Assembly (NCBI GenBank): GCA_023386235.1
Contig: JAEWKC010000009.1
Span: 62,001 to 126,000, forward strand
DNA from: Bacteroidota bacterium
GTDB taxonomy: Bacteria; Bacteroidota; Bacteroidia; Chitinophagales; Chitinophagaceae
Direction of reading: 5' to 3'
Length of the DNA stretch: 64,000 nt
The position numbers and the translations under genes are program-made. The notes under the pieces were generated by a model, which did not search any database, had not been told where the DNA came from, and was given only the letters and a program-made list of their open reading frames with translations. Positions 8,290 to 16,921 of the stretch are shown one piece after another (position 1 is the stretch's first letter; every line of letters begins with the position of its first letter).

Positions 8290-8307
8290 TTATTTTTGCA
8301 AAAATAA
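8290..8307. promoter_or_regulatory. Palindromic divergent promoter for folP and the DUF1599 gene
   Basis: An 18-bp perfect palindrome contains TATTTTTG on the plus strand (8291-8298) and the same TATTTTTG on the minus strand (8299-8306). Each matches the TAnnTTTG -7 consensus. The two boxes abut back to back, between start codons 8282 (minus) and 8322 (plus). Confidence 0.6.
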
Positions 8308-8321
8308 ATTTTATTTCATTT

Positions 8322-8867
8322 ATGTCAGATACCTCGCTGCAATACGATAAAGTGGTGGATGCCAGCAAAGATATTTTTTTAAAGAAAACCAAGGACTACG
8401 GCACATCGTGGCGGGTACTGCGTACCATTTCCGTTGTAGATCAGATCTTTATAAAAGCATTGCGCATCAGGAATATTCAGGAGCTGAAAACACAGAAAGT
8501 AGAAGACGATATAATAAGCGAGTTTAAAGGAATTGTAAACTACGCCATCATCGGGCTTATTCAGTTAAAAACAAATAATCCAACGGTTGAAGAACTTTCC
8601 ATAGAGCAGGCCGACAGCATGTATACAGAACAGATCAACTTTGCCAAAAACCTCATGCTATCTAAAAACCACGACTATGGCGAGGCCTGGAGAGAAATGT
8701 CGATGGAGAGTTTTGTGGATTTGATAATTGTAAAGCTGCTGCGTATAAAACAAATTTTAAACAATGATGGCAAAACCCTGATAAGTGAAGGAATTGACGC
8801 CAACTATGTAGATATTGTAAACTACGCTGTTTTTGCTTTGATTACAGACAGCGAAAAAAAAGTATAA
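8322..8867 (+). CDS. DUF1599 (nucleotide-modification-associated domain 1) protein, tandem duplicate
   Basis: A 181-aa cytoplasmic protein recognised as the DUF1599 family, whose function is not established. It is made of two copies of the same unit with an offset of 93 residues: KDYGTSWR (24-31) matches HDYGEAWR (117-124), FIKALRIRNI (43-52) matches IVKLLRIKQI (136-145), and VNYAIIGLI (72-80) matches VNYAVFALI (166-174). Each unit is all-helical. It is divergent from folP with a shared promoter and is followed 16 bases later by the MauE-like gene, so it may head a small operon. Confidence 0.85.
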   Translation: MSDTSLQYDKVVDASKDIFLKKTKDYGTSWRVLRTISVVDQIFIKALRIRNIQELKTQKVEDDIISEFKGIVNYAIIGLIQLKTNNPTVEELSIEQADSMYTEQINFAKNLMLSKNHDYGEAWREMSMESFVDLIIVKLLRIKQILNNDGKTLISEGIDANYVDIVNYAVFALITDSEKKV

Positions 8868-8883
8868 CCAAAAATATTTTACT

Positions 8884-9990
8884 ATGCGAAAAAATAATAC
8901 ATGGGTTACGGTTTTAAGATGGTTTGTAGGCTTGTTCTTTATTTTTTCCGGATTGATGAAAGCTAATGACCCTCATGGTCTCAGCTACAAAATGCAGGAA
9001 TATTTTGATATTTGGGGCATGAGCGGATTGAATAGTTTTTCGCTTTCGCTGGCTATAGCCATGAATATACTGGAGATACTGGCCGGAGTAGCGATTATAC
9101 TGGGCTTTGCCATGAATTTTTTTAGCTGGCTGCTATTGTTATTAATTATCGGGTTTACTTTTCTTACGGGTTATTCCGCGCTAAGTGGCAAGTTTAAAAC
9201 CTGCGGATGCATGGGCGATTGTTTACCTATTTCGCCTTTGGCTTCTTTCTTAAAAGATGTAGTGCTGCTGGTGTTAATACTGATTATTTTTAAATATCGC
9301 AAACAGGTAAAGCCTTTAATCGATAGTCGTTTTATCAATATTACTTTATTGGCTGCCACTACGGTTTTTGTTTTAATAATGCAATTGTATGTATTGAAGA
9401 ATTTGCCTTTTGTAGACTGTTTGCCTTATCGCAAAGGCAACTACTTACTGAAAGATATGCAGGCGCCACCCGGCTCAGTACCCGATAGTGTGGCAATCGT
9501 TTTTCAATACAGGAAGGATGGAAAAGTAGTGGAGTTTGACGCTGAAAATTTTCCTGAAGATTTTGATGACAGCTATGAATATATTGACAGGATAGATAAA
9601 GTGGTAAGAAAAGGAAATGCCACACCCAAGATACAGGACTTTGCTTTAATTACTTTAGACGGCACGGATACTACAGATGCGTTGTTAAACACGCAAAGCA
9701 AATACGTGCTTATTTTTGCACAGGATTTTTCTAAACTTAAAGAAACGGTTTTGTCTCTGAAAACCGTGAACGATGCCGCTGCAAGTAAAGGTATACCGGT
9801 ATTTGTGGTTTCTCCTATGGCCAGTGATGCGGTTGATTTTCTTCCGCCGAATGTGCAGCAGTTAAAGCTTGATCCCGTAGTGAACAAAACGGTGGCAAGA
9901 GTCAATCCTACCTATATGCTGATGCAGGGCGATGAAGTGATAGAAAAGAACAGCTACACACAGATCAATGATTTTATCAGGGCTTTGTAA
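8884..9990 (+). CDS. MauE/DoxX-like membrane protein with thioredoxin-like C-terminal domain (BT_3928 type)
   Basis: A 368-aa protein. The first ~175 residues form a four- to five-helix DoxX/MauE-type membrane domain with the start MRKNNTWVTVLRWFVGLFFIFSG. A cytoplasm/periplasm-facing loop contains CGCMGDC, the Cys cluster expected for disulfide or quinone-linked redox chemistry. The C-terminal half (from about 235) resembles a thioredoxin fold (VLIFAQD, IPVFVVSP, PTYML) but lacks CxxC. The role is inferred as redox support in the envelope. The DCC-family gene starts 9 nt downstream, which suggests coupled expression. Confidence 0.78.
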   Translation: MRKNNTWVTVLRWFVGLFFIFSGLMKANDPHGLSYKMQEYFDIWGMSGLNSFSLSLAIAMNILEILAGVAIILGFAMNFFSWLLLLLIIGFTFLTGYSALSGKFKTCGCMGDCLPISPLASFLKDVVLLVLILIIFKYRKQVKPLIDSRFINITLLAATTVFVLIMQLYVLKNLPFVDCLPYRKGNYLLKDMQAPPGSVPDSVAIVFQYRKDGKVVEFDAENFPEDFDDSYEYIDRIDKVVRKGNATPKIQDFALITLDGTDTTDALLNTQSKYVLIFAQDFSKLKETVLSLKTVNDAAASKGIPVFVVSPMASDAVDFLPPNVQQLKLDPVVNKTVARVNPTYMLMQGDEVIEKNSYTQINDFIRAL

Positions 9991-9999
9991 AAAATAGAA

Positions 10000-10398
10000 A
10001 TGTTGAATGAAGGTAAAGCTTTAATATTTTTTGACGATGAATGCGTGTTGTGCAATCGTTTTGCTCAATGGATAATCAGGAACGACCCTGCCGGATATTT
10101 TCAATTTCTGGAGTTAAAAGCTCCGCTGGCTTCTGAAATTTTATCTGCTTATGCTATTGATACTTCTCGAAACAATTCTGTAGTGTTAATAGATAAAGGG
10201 CAGGTGTTTACCGAAAGTAATGCGGCTTTACAAATTGTGCGCTACCTGAAGGCCCCCCAAAAATATCTTTATTATTTAAAAATATTCCCGCGTTTTGTTC
10301 GGGATTTCGTTTATCAATTGATTGCAGGAAAGCGCTATCAATGGTTTGGTAAAACCAATGTATGCCTGGTAGATAAGGAAAGGATTTTTAGAAGATAG
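10000..10398 (+). CDS. DCC-family thiol-disulfide oxidoreductase (DUF393)
   Basis: A 132-aa protein with the DCC-family signature near the N-terminus, DDECVLCNRF, in which DxxCxxC forms the presumed redox site. Later family positions such as KAPQKYLYYL, FPRFVRDFVY and GKRYQWFGK are present, so the protein is complete. The natural partner is not known for the family. Its close linkage to the MauE-like redox membrane protein just upstream suggests they work together (inference). It is convergent with the response regulator gene, with 19 nt between the stop codons. Confidence 0.85.
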   Translation: MLNEGKALIFFDDECVLCNRFAQWIIRNDPAGYFQFLELKAPLASEILSAYAIDTSRNNSVVLIDKGQVFTESNAALQIVRYLKAPQKYLYYLKIFPRFVRDFVYQLIAGKRYQWFGKTNVCLVDKERIFRR

Positions 10399-10417
10399 CG
10401 CTTGTCAATCATTTTTT

Positions 10418-11185
10418 TTACCTGTCTTTCTCCTGCTTCATTTTTATAAATTCCACGGGCGACACGTTAAACTGCTTCTGAAAGTTTCTTGTAAAATGTG
10501 TAGGGCTATGATAGCCAACAATGGCGTACACTTCATTGATCCTGGCGCCTTCTTCTTTCATGATTAACGCCGCTTGCTTCAACCTTGTTAAGTTGATCAT
10601 TTCATTAGGGGTAAGATTGGAGATGGTTTTTATTTTTCTGTAAAGTGTGGGCCGGCTCATATTCATAAGTGTAGCAAGATGCGCCACATCCAGTTCCGTA
10701 TCGGCAATGTTGTCTATGATTGTTTTGTTAAGCATCTCAAGAAATATTTCGTCAGATTTAGAATGAGCGATACTGTTGATGTGTGTAATGGGAGAGTTGA
10801 TAAAATGCTCTTTAAGCTTATTTCTGTTTTTTAATAAGCTTGATATTTGCGCACGTAAATATTCCGGAGAAAAAGGTTTTTCTATATAGGCGTCTGCCTC
10901 CAGGTTCAGTCCTTTTATTTTAGATTCGATTGTATTTTTAGCGGTAAGAAAAATAAACGGGATGTGGTTGAAATCAATATTAGATTTTACTATTTCACAA
11001 AATTCCATACCGTCCATTACCGGCATCATAATGTCGCATACTATTACATCTACATGTTGTTCGTTCAATATATCCAACGCCTTCTTACCATTGCATGCTG
11101 TAAGAGTTTCATAAACTTCCTGCAAATCATCTGTCAGAAATTCCAGTAAATCTTCATTATCGTCAATCAGTAAAACGGTTGGCAT
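10418..11185 (-). CDS. Response regulator with AraC-type DNA-binding domain
   Basis: A 255-aa two-component regulator. The N-terminal receiver domain (about 1-125) has the acidic pair D8-D9, phospho-acceptor D51 in CDIMMPVMDG, the LTAK Thr and the EKPF Lys. The C-terminal AraC/XylS domain (about 150-250) has two helix-turn-helix motifs ending in GYHSPTHFTRNFQKQFNVSP. In related Bacteroidota this module is normally the C-terminus of one hybrid protein. Here it is a separate gene 7 nt after the sensor kinase. It probably activates the glycosidase cluster at 14481-22009, where paired repeats lie upstream of the promoter (inference from position). Confidence 0.9.
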   Translation of the reverse strand: MPTVLLIDDNEDLLEFLTDDLQEVYETLTACNGKKALDILNEQHVDVIVCDIMMPVMDGMEFCEIVKSNIDFNHIPFIFLTAKNTIESKIKGLNLEADAYIEKPFSPEYLRAQISSLLKNRNKLKEHFINSPITHINSIAHSKSDEIFLEMLNKTIIDNIADTELDVAHLATLMNMSRPTLYRKIKTISNLTPNEMINLTRLKQAALIMKEEGARINEVYAIVGYHSPTHFTRNFQKQFNVSPVEFIKMKQEKDR

Positions 11186-11192
11186 ATTTACT

Positions 11193-14100
11193 TTATTTTT
11201 TATTAGGTATTAATAATACAAAAGAATTGATATTGTTCAATGCATTTTCGTATTTTAATGAACCTCCGTGCAGTTCTGCCAATGATTTGGCTAGCGCCAA
11301 TCCAATGCCGGTACCGGGTTCTTTTGTATTTCTGTATCTGAAAAATGGCTCAAATATTTTGTTGGCCAACTCTTCGGGAATTGTTTTACCATCGTTATTT
11401 ATGATCAATGATATGTCCTTGTTTTGTGCTGTGAGCGACAAATGGATATCAATTTTTTGCTCGCTATACTTGAGCGCATTGTTTAGCAAGTTACTGATAA
11501 TTTTTGTAATTGCTTCCTCGTCTGCTAAAGCAATTATTTCCCGGGGGGCTTTTATTATTTGCAAATGAATACCTTTCTGGTCAAAGGCGTTGTTGAAACG
11601 AAGCACTACGTCATCAATAAGTTTTGTAAAGTTCACGGGCTTAAAGTTGAGCGAAAATTTTGATGTTTCGCTTTCTCTGAAGTTGAGCAAATCGTTGGTA
11701 AGATCCAGTAAGCGATTGGTATTGCGCTCCATTATTTTTACATTCTTCTCTAACTTCACAGGTAGCTCTTCGCTTTTTATTATTTTCTCAAGCGGACCTT
11801 TGATAAGGGTTAAAGGAGTACGTATTTCATGCGCTACCTGGGTGAAAAAATCAATTTTGGCTTCATATATTTTTTTTTCATCTTCTATTTTTTTTATGGC
11901 ATTTTTTTGTCTGATCTTTTCCTTGTTTCTTTCTCTGTAAAAATACACTATTAAAAATCCAATGGTTATAAAGCTGAAAATATAAAGCAGGTATGCCAGT
12001 TGCGATTTGTAAAAAGGAGGCGTTATGATGATTTTTAGCTGCTGCTGATTGTTCATCCATTTACCCGCAGCGTTGGTTGATTTTACTTTAAAAGTGTAAT
12101 GGCCATGAGGTAGATTGTTGTAATAAATTTTTCTGTTGGTGGATAGCGTATCCCAGTTGTCATCGGGGTTTTCAAGCTTGTAAGTATATTGAATGCTTTT
12201 AGGAGCTGTGTATTCTAAGGCTGCAAAATTAATATTGAAGGAAGATTGATTATGCTTCAGATGAATGTGATTGGCGCTGTTCAGCTTTACATCCTGCCCA
12301 TTGGCTAATTGAATGCCTGTAATGTATAGATCAGGGAGAAATGTATCTTTGATAAAATTTTCAGTTTTGAATTTTATTAAACCCTTAATTCCTCCAAAGT
12401 ACAAGTATCCTTCGCTGTCTTTAAAAGAAGATTTATAATTAAACTGGTTAAAAAGTATACCGCTGTTGTTATCGTATGTTCTCAGCGATTCATCTTTTAA
12501 GTTTAATGAGGCAAGTCCGTTAGATGTGCTGATCCACAATACGCCTGCATCATCTTCTTCCATAGAGTAAATCAGATTGCTGGGCAATCCGTTGCTTACA
12601 GCATATTCTTTGAATTGCCGGGTGCTTATATCATATTTAAATAATCCCGACTCAGTGCCTATCCATATTTTATCTTGACTGTCTTGAAATAAATCGGTTA
12701 TTTTCTTAGATGCAAGAACATCCATATTATTTTTATTAATCAGCTGAATTTTTTTTACCTCGTTGGTTTCGCTTTTTATTACATACACACCTCTTGTAAA
12801 TGTTCCGGCCCAGATATGATTGTCTTTATCTGTTAACAACGCGGAATAAAACGCGTTAGAGGGCACATTTTCAACCTGTATAAAATTATCGTCTTTTCTG
12901 TTGTAAGAATAAAGTCCGTTGGAAGTGCCTAGAAATATGCTGCCACTATCATTTTTCACCATTGAGTGAATAAAATTACTTTTTAATCCATAATGATTAC
13001 TGCTGTAATTATAATGCCTGATCATTTTTCCCGTGTTGATGTCCAGTATGTCAAGTCCATGATCAAAAGTGCCCACCCATAATTCATTTTCGTACGACAA
13101 TAAACCATGAATATTGGTAGAGCTTACAGAACGTGCGCCATTGTTGGGTTTAAAGTGCGTAAAAGCATTCGTACGCACATCTAATTTGTTCAGCCCGTTG
13201 TCTTCTGTTCCAATCCAGATGGTTTTATTTTTGTCTTCAACTATTTCTCTAACAACATTGCCTTTCAGGGAATGTTCTGTTTGCAGGTCAAAGTATTTTT
13301 GAAACTGGTTGTATCTTTTAGGAAAGTAATTCACACCGCCAAAATAAGTGCCTATCCAAATGCCTCCTTCCTTATCTTTATGCAAGCAATATACAGAGTT
13401 GTCTGACAAGGAATAAGGATTGTTTAATTCTTTTAAATAACGCCGGTAATTTTTAGTTGACAGATCGTAGCTGAAAATACCTCTTTCGGTAGCTATCCAC
13501 AATTCCCCGTCATTTACAGAAAGAAAATCTCTTACATACAAATCGCCGCCGTCGGGGTTTTGAGAAATTAAATCTATGTATTTTTTTGAATGAATATTGA
13601 AAACTTTGGCACCCTGGTTGGAAGTGCCAATGAGTAAAGTACTATCGTTGAGTAAATATGTTTTTTCAATTCCATAAGAAACTACCGGCCTGGAATGACT
13701 AAACACATTATAGGAATTATAAGTATTCTTTTTTATATTGTAGCAAAGTATATCGCCGCTATTATTAGCAAACCATACCTTATCATCTTTAATAGCAGAA
13801 ATAGCATTTACAAAATTATTTACGTTAATGAATGTAATACTGTTTTTGGTTTTGTTTATTTTAAACAGTTGATTGCCACATGAAATATAAATTGATTTTT
13901 CAGCCGGGTTTTCTACTATTGAAAGAACGGTAGAAACAATATCCTTTGAAAAAAGTTTGAAGTATTCTTTTGTGCTGTCATAGAGAAAGAGGCCTTGTTC
14001 GGTGCCGAGCCACAGGTTTTGGTCACTATCCTGAAAGAGACATAATGAAGTGTTGATGGTGTTGGCAATGTTATCTTCATTGTTGTTGATAGGAATAGAA

Positions 14101-14297
14101 GTAAACCTTATGCCATCAAATTTATTTACACCATCTTTTGTGCCAATCCAGATAAATCCTTTTTGGTCTTGTATAATGCTATAAACCGTATTATTATTCA
14201 GCCCGTCACTGGTTTCATAATGCAGAAATTCAGGATTCTGTCCGATTGCTGTAAAACGGACAACTAATAACAACAGGTATAGGATATATATCTTCAA
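11193..14297 (-). CDS. Hybrid-type sensor histidine kinase with Reg_prop propeller and Y_Y_Y domain, lacking fused regulator
   Basis: A 1034-aa sensor. A signal peptide (1-19) is followed by two seven-bladed propellers of Reg_prop repeats of the form IWIGTxxGxxxxD (about 30-640), a Y_Y_Y domain (about 655-765), one membrane helix (about 775-797), HisKA with H823 in VAHEIRTPLT and HATPase with NLLNNALKYS and GTGIGLALA. Related hybrid systems bind oligosaccharides in the periplasm. Those proteins usually carry receiver and AraC domains after the ATPase; here the protein ends with NKK in an A6 tract and the regulator follows in the +1 frame. It is divergent from the glycosidase cluster, which it presumably controls. 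Confidence 0.93.
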   Translation of the reverse strand: MKIYILYLLLLVVRFTAIGQNPEFLHYETSDGLNNNTVYSIIQDQKGFIWIGTKDGVNKFDGIRFTSIPINNNEDNIANTINTSLCLFQDSDQNLWLGTEQGLFLYDSTKEYFKLFSKDIVSTVLSIVENPAEKSIYISCGNQLFKINKTKNSITFINVNNFVNAISAIKDDKVWFANNSGDILCYNIKKNTYNSYNVFSHSRPVVSYGIEKTYLLNDSTLLIGTSNQGAKVFNIHSKKYIDLISQNPDGGDLYVRDFLSVNDGELWIATERGIFSYDLSTKNYRRYLKELNNPYSLSDNSVYCLHKDKEGGIWIGTYFGGVNYFPKRYNQFQKYFDLQTEHSLKGNVVREIVEDKNKTIWIGTEDNGLNKLDVRTNAFTHFKPNNGARSVSSTNIHGLLSYENELWVGTFDHGLDILDINTGKMIRHYNYSSNHYGLKSNFIHSMVKNDSGSIFLGTSNGLYSYNRKDDNFIQVENVPSNAFYSALLTDKDNHIWAGTFTRGVYVIKSETNEVKKIQLINKNNMDVLASKKITDLFQDSQDKIWIGTESGLFKYDISTRQFKEYAVSNGLPSNLIYSMEEDDAGVLWISTSNGLASLNLKDESLRTYDNNSGILFNQFNYKSSFKDSEGYLYFGGIKGLIKFKTENFIKDTFLPDLYITGIQLANGQDVKLNSANHIHLKHNQSSFNINFAALEYTAPKSIQYTYKLENPDDNWDTLSTNRKIYYNNLPHGHYTFKVKSTNAAGKWMNNQQQLKIIITPPFYKSQLAYLLYIFSFITIGFLIVYFYRERNKEKIRQKNAIKKIEDEKKIYEAKIDFFTQVAHEIRTPLTLIKGPLEKIIKSEELPVKLEKNVKIMERNTNRLLDLTNDLLNFRESETSKFSLNFKPVNFTKLIDDVVLRFNNAFDQKGIHLQIIKAPREIIALADEEAITKIISNLLNNALKYSEQKIDIHLSLTAQNKDISLIINNDGKTIPEELANKIFEPFFRYRNTKEPGTGIGLALAKSLAELHGGSLKYENALNNINSFVLLIPNKK

Positions 14298-14349
14298 GAA
14301 TAAAAATTAATCAAACAAATATATGCATTAAGTTAAATTAAGATAAAAA

Positions 14350-14381
14350 TGAGACAAATTGGAATTTTTTTGAGACAAATT
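14350..14381 (+). promoter_or_regulatory. Direct-repeat operator upstream of the glycosidase cluster
   Basis: TGAGACAAATT occurs at 14350-14360 and again, exactly, at 14371-14381. The period of 21 bp is two helical turns, the arrangement expected for a dimer of an AraC-type regulator binding one DNA face. The repeats sit roughly 40-70 bp before the predicted transcription start. Binding by the regulator at 10418-11185 is inferred. Confidence 0.6.
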
Positions 14382-14407
14382 AATAACTTTTGTTAGCTTT
14401 ACTAAGT

Positions 14408-14415
14408 TAGGTTTG
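14408..14415 (+). promoter_or_regulatory. -7 promoter element of the glycosidase cluster
   Basis: TAGGTTTG matches TAnnTTTG exactly. A TTG at 14390-14392 could serve as -33, with a shorter than usual spacer. A weak -33 would fit a promoter that needs an activator bound at the repeats just upstream. The predicted leader is about 60 nt. Confidence 0.55.
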
Positions 14416-14480
14416 TACCCATGAAATAGAAGTTTTAAACAACCCCAATTTAGAGCAAAATCCTAATTACTAACATCGTA

Positions 14481-15650
14481 ATGAAATATTTATATGTACT
14501 GTACATAGCATTGCTTTCAGCCGGATGTGGCAAGTACATCAATCAAAAATCATCCGTTGAAAATTCCGGTCAGCAGCTTCCCGAAGTGGAGTGGCTGGAA
14601 GTTTCGCGCGTACAGTTAAAGAATAGTGATTTTTCTAAAGGTTATTATTCTTACCCAAGAATGATACATTTGTCTAACAACGATTTAATGTACGTATACG
14701 AATGTAATGGAAATGTATACATGAATGTTAGCAGTGATCTTGGCGAAAGCTGGCAAAAAGATCAATTAATTGCAGCGCACAGAAATAATATAAATGCTAC
14801 AGTGCCGGAGATAGTAGAATTAAAAAACGGTGAAATCATTATTGCCTACAATTTACGCCCCAAAACAGATAGCAATAATGAATATGATCCTTCTAAGCAA
14901 TTTTCCATTGCAATAAAAAAAAGCAGCGATAAAGGCAAAAGCTGGTCAGAAGAAAAAATACTTTATGAAGGCGGACATAGTTTTGAGAACGGCTGCTGGG
15001 AGCCTGCTATGGTTCAGCTGCCGGATAATAGCCTGTATCTTTTTTTCTCTAACGAAGCTATTTATGTTCACAGCGAAGAGCAAAATATTTCTGTATTAAA
15101 ATCACACGACAACGGAAATACCTGGAGTAATACACCCGATATCATCAGCTTTGCAAAAAACGCAAGAGACGGTATGCCCGTGCCCATAGTAGATAACAGC
15201 GGTAAACTGATTTTTTCAATTGAAGATAATTCAGATGGTGGCGAATTTAAACCTTCTGTACTTATTACAGATTTGCCCTGGACCGGAGACATAATAGATG
15301 AGCATAGCGATAAACGAAAGAAAGTGCTAAGAAATACTTTTGCAAAGGAAGTATATGCCGGAGCGCCTTTCCTGCGCCAGTTAAATTCCGGAGAATTCTT
15401 TTTATCTTTCCAGTCAACGTATAAAAGAACGCATACGTGGAACTTGTCCACTTTTTATATGGTATCTTTTGATAAAGAATTTAAGAATTTCAGGATACTT
15501 GATCCACCCTTTAGTATTCCCGGCGATAAATCAGCATTGTGGAATTCATTTGTAATATTAAATGATAACAAAACCATTATAGCCCTTACCGCTACCAATG
15601 CATTTAATGATTATAATGCGATTTGGATGATAAAAGGAAAAATAAAATAA
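14481..15650 (+). CDS. Lipoprotein glycosidase of the sialidase/GH93-like beta-propeller type
   Basis: A 389-aa exported lipoprotein (lipobox LSAGC, Cys16). The body is a six-bladed propeller with Asp-boxes SSDLGESW, SSDKGKSW and SHDNGNTW, which are shared by sialidases and GH93 exo-arabinanases. The stretch GCWEPAMVQLPDNSLYLFFSNEA resembles GH93 more than sialidase, and no FRIP-type RIP motif is seen at the N-terminus. Neighbouring GH43 genes also favour an arabinan-directed enzyme over a sialidase (inference). It is the first gene after the regulated promoter, so it probably leads the operon. Confidence 0.7.
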   Translation: MKYLYVLYIALLSAGCGKYINQKSSVENSGQQLPEVEWLEVSRVQLKNSDFSKGYYSYPRMIHLSNNDLMYVYECNGNVYMNVSSDLGESWQKDQLIAAHRNNINATVPEIVELKNGEIIIAYNLRPKTDSNNEYDPSKQFSIAIKKSSDKGKSWSEEKILYEGGHSFENGCWEPAMVQLPDNSLYLFFSNEAIYVHSEEQNISVLKSHDNGNTWSNTPDIISFAKNARDGMPVPIVDNSGKLIFSIEDNSDGGEFKPSVLITDLPWTGDIIDEHSDKRKKVLRNTFAKEVYAGAPFLRQLNSGEFFLSFQSTYKRTHTWNLSTFYMVSFDKEFKNFRILDPPFSIPGDKSALWNSFVILNDNKTIIALTATNAFNDYNAIWMIKGKIK

Positions 15651-15730
15651 TAAAAATCATGCTGGTATACACATCTGCTATAAAGCCTAATTTGTAAAAA
15701 TAATAATAACCTATTTAACCCGAAAAAATA

Positions 15731-16879
15731 ATGATGATTGTAAAGTTCTTATTTAAAAAAATAACATTTGCCGTAGTTTTTTTAGCTGCGGTCGCAGGGT
15801 GTAATGATGCCAATGTAAAAGGTGAAGAACCTTCTTTAGACTCTTTCTCCAACCCACTCAATGTAGCTTTTGGCGATCCGTTTATTGTAAAAGCCGCCGA
15901 CGGAAAGTTTTACATGTACGGCACATCCGGCGAAGACGGCTTCAGAACGTATTCTTCTTCCGACATGGTTAATTGGAATGATGAAGGAAAAATATATACC
16001 GGCGGCACTGACAGCTCCTGGACGGTAGATGCCTTCTGGGCACCGGAAGTGTATGAAAGAAACGGAAAGTATTATTTATTTTTTAGTGCTAACTGGAAGC
16101 ATAATCCTAATAATGAAGAAGAGAATTTTCGTATAGGAGTTGCCGTAGCCGACAAGCCTACGGGGCCATTCAAAGACATGTATGATAAGCCTGTTTTTGA
16201 TCCGGGATATCCAATTATTGATGCGAATGTTTACTTTGACGATAGTCTTGGAAAAGCCTATTTATATTATTCAAGATGTGCATACAAGCATCCGGTAGAA
16301 AGCGAAATAGCCGAATGGGCCAGGAACCAAGGCTTTGCCAAGGAGATTGAAGAAAGCTGGATTTATGGAGTAGAAATAAAAACAGACTTTTCAGATGTGA
16401 TAGGCGAACCCGTATTGCTGCTGTCTCCTCCTAAAACAATGGATGATAAACAAGCTGAGTGGGAGAGTCGTTCAGTAACATCAAAGGAAGTAAACAGAAG
16501 GTGGACAGAAGGCTCTTTTATTTTTAAAGAAAACAATCTCTACTACATGATGTATTCTGCCAATTATTTTGGCGGACAAAATTATGCCGTAGGCTATGCC
16601 ACTTCCGATAAGCCTTTAGGGCCTTTTAAGAAAGCTGATAACAATCCTATTCTTCAAAAGAATACAGAACAGGGAGGCGATGTTACAGGTACCGGCCATA
16701 ACATGGCGCTATGGCTCAGTAACGGCGATGTATACACTGTATATCATGGTCGCACTACAAAAACAGGCAATGAGCGGGTGGTGTTTATAGACAAAATGAA
16801 AGTGGATGAAAAAGGCGCGCTCGTAATAGACGGGCCCACTACTACTCCACAGCCTGCTCCGGATGTGAATGCTCAATAA
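15731..16879 (+). CDS. GH43 family glycosidase, lipoprotein
   Basis: A 382-aa five-bladed propeller glycosidase, exported as a lipoprotein (lipobox VAGC, Cys24). GH43 catalytic residues are visible: general base D49 in GDPF, pKa modulator D164 in IIDANVY and general acid E260 in WTEGSF. The His of GTGHN that supports a metal in the propeller centre is present. Family activities include alpha-L-arabinofuranosidase, endo-arabinanase and beta-xylosidase; the subfamily cannot be fixed by eye. It lies 80 nt after the GH93-like gene and 42 nt before the GH2 gene, in one direction. Confidence 0.88.
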   Translation: MMIVKFLFKKITFAVVFLAAVAGCNDANVKGEEPSLDSFSNPLNVAFGDPFIVKAADGKFYMYGTSGEDGFRTYSSSDMVNWNDEGKIYTGGTDSSWTVDAFWAPEVYERNGKYYLFFSANWKHNPNNEEENFRIGVAVADKPTGPFKDMYDKPVFDPGYPIIDANVYFDDSLGKAYLYYSRCAYKHPVESEIAEWARNQGFAKEIEESWIYGVEIKTDFSDVIGEPVLLLSPPKTMDDKQAEWESRSVTSKEVNRRWTEGSFIFKENNLYYMMYSANYFGGQNYAVGYATSDKPLGPFKKADNNPILQKNTEQGGDVTGTGHNMALWLSNGDVYTVYHGRTTKTGNERVVFIDKMKVDEKGALVIDGPTTTPQPAPDVNAQ

Positions 16880-16921
16880 ACTTTATTTAATAATCAACCT
16901 TTATAAATCAAATTCTAAGTT

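Noticed and set aside
11193..14297. The sensor kinase as a pseudogene caused by frameshift.
   Set aside because: All kinase motifs and the sensor are intact and the regulator has its own start; a split system is functional in principle. The A6 tract is reported as a finding instead.
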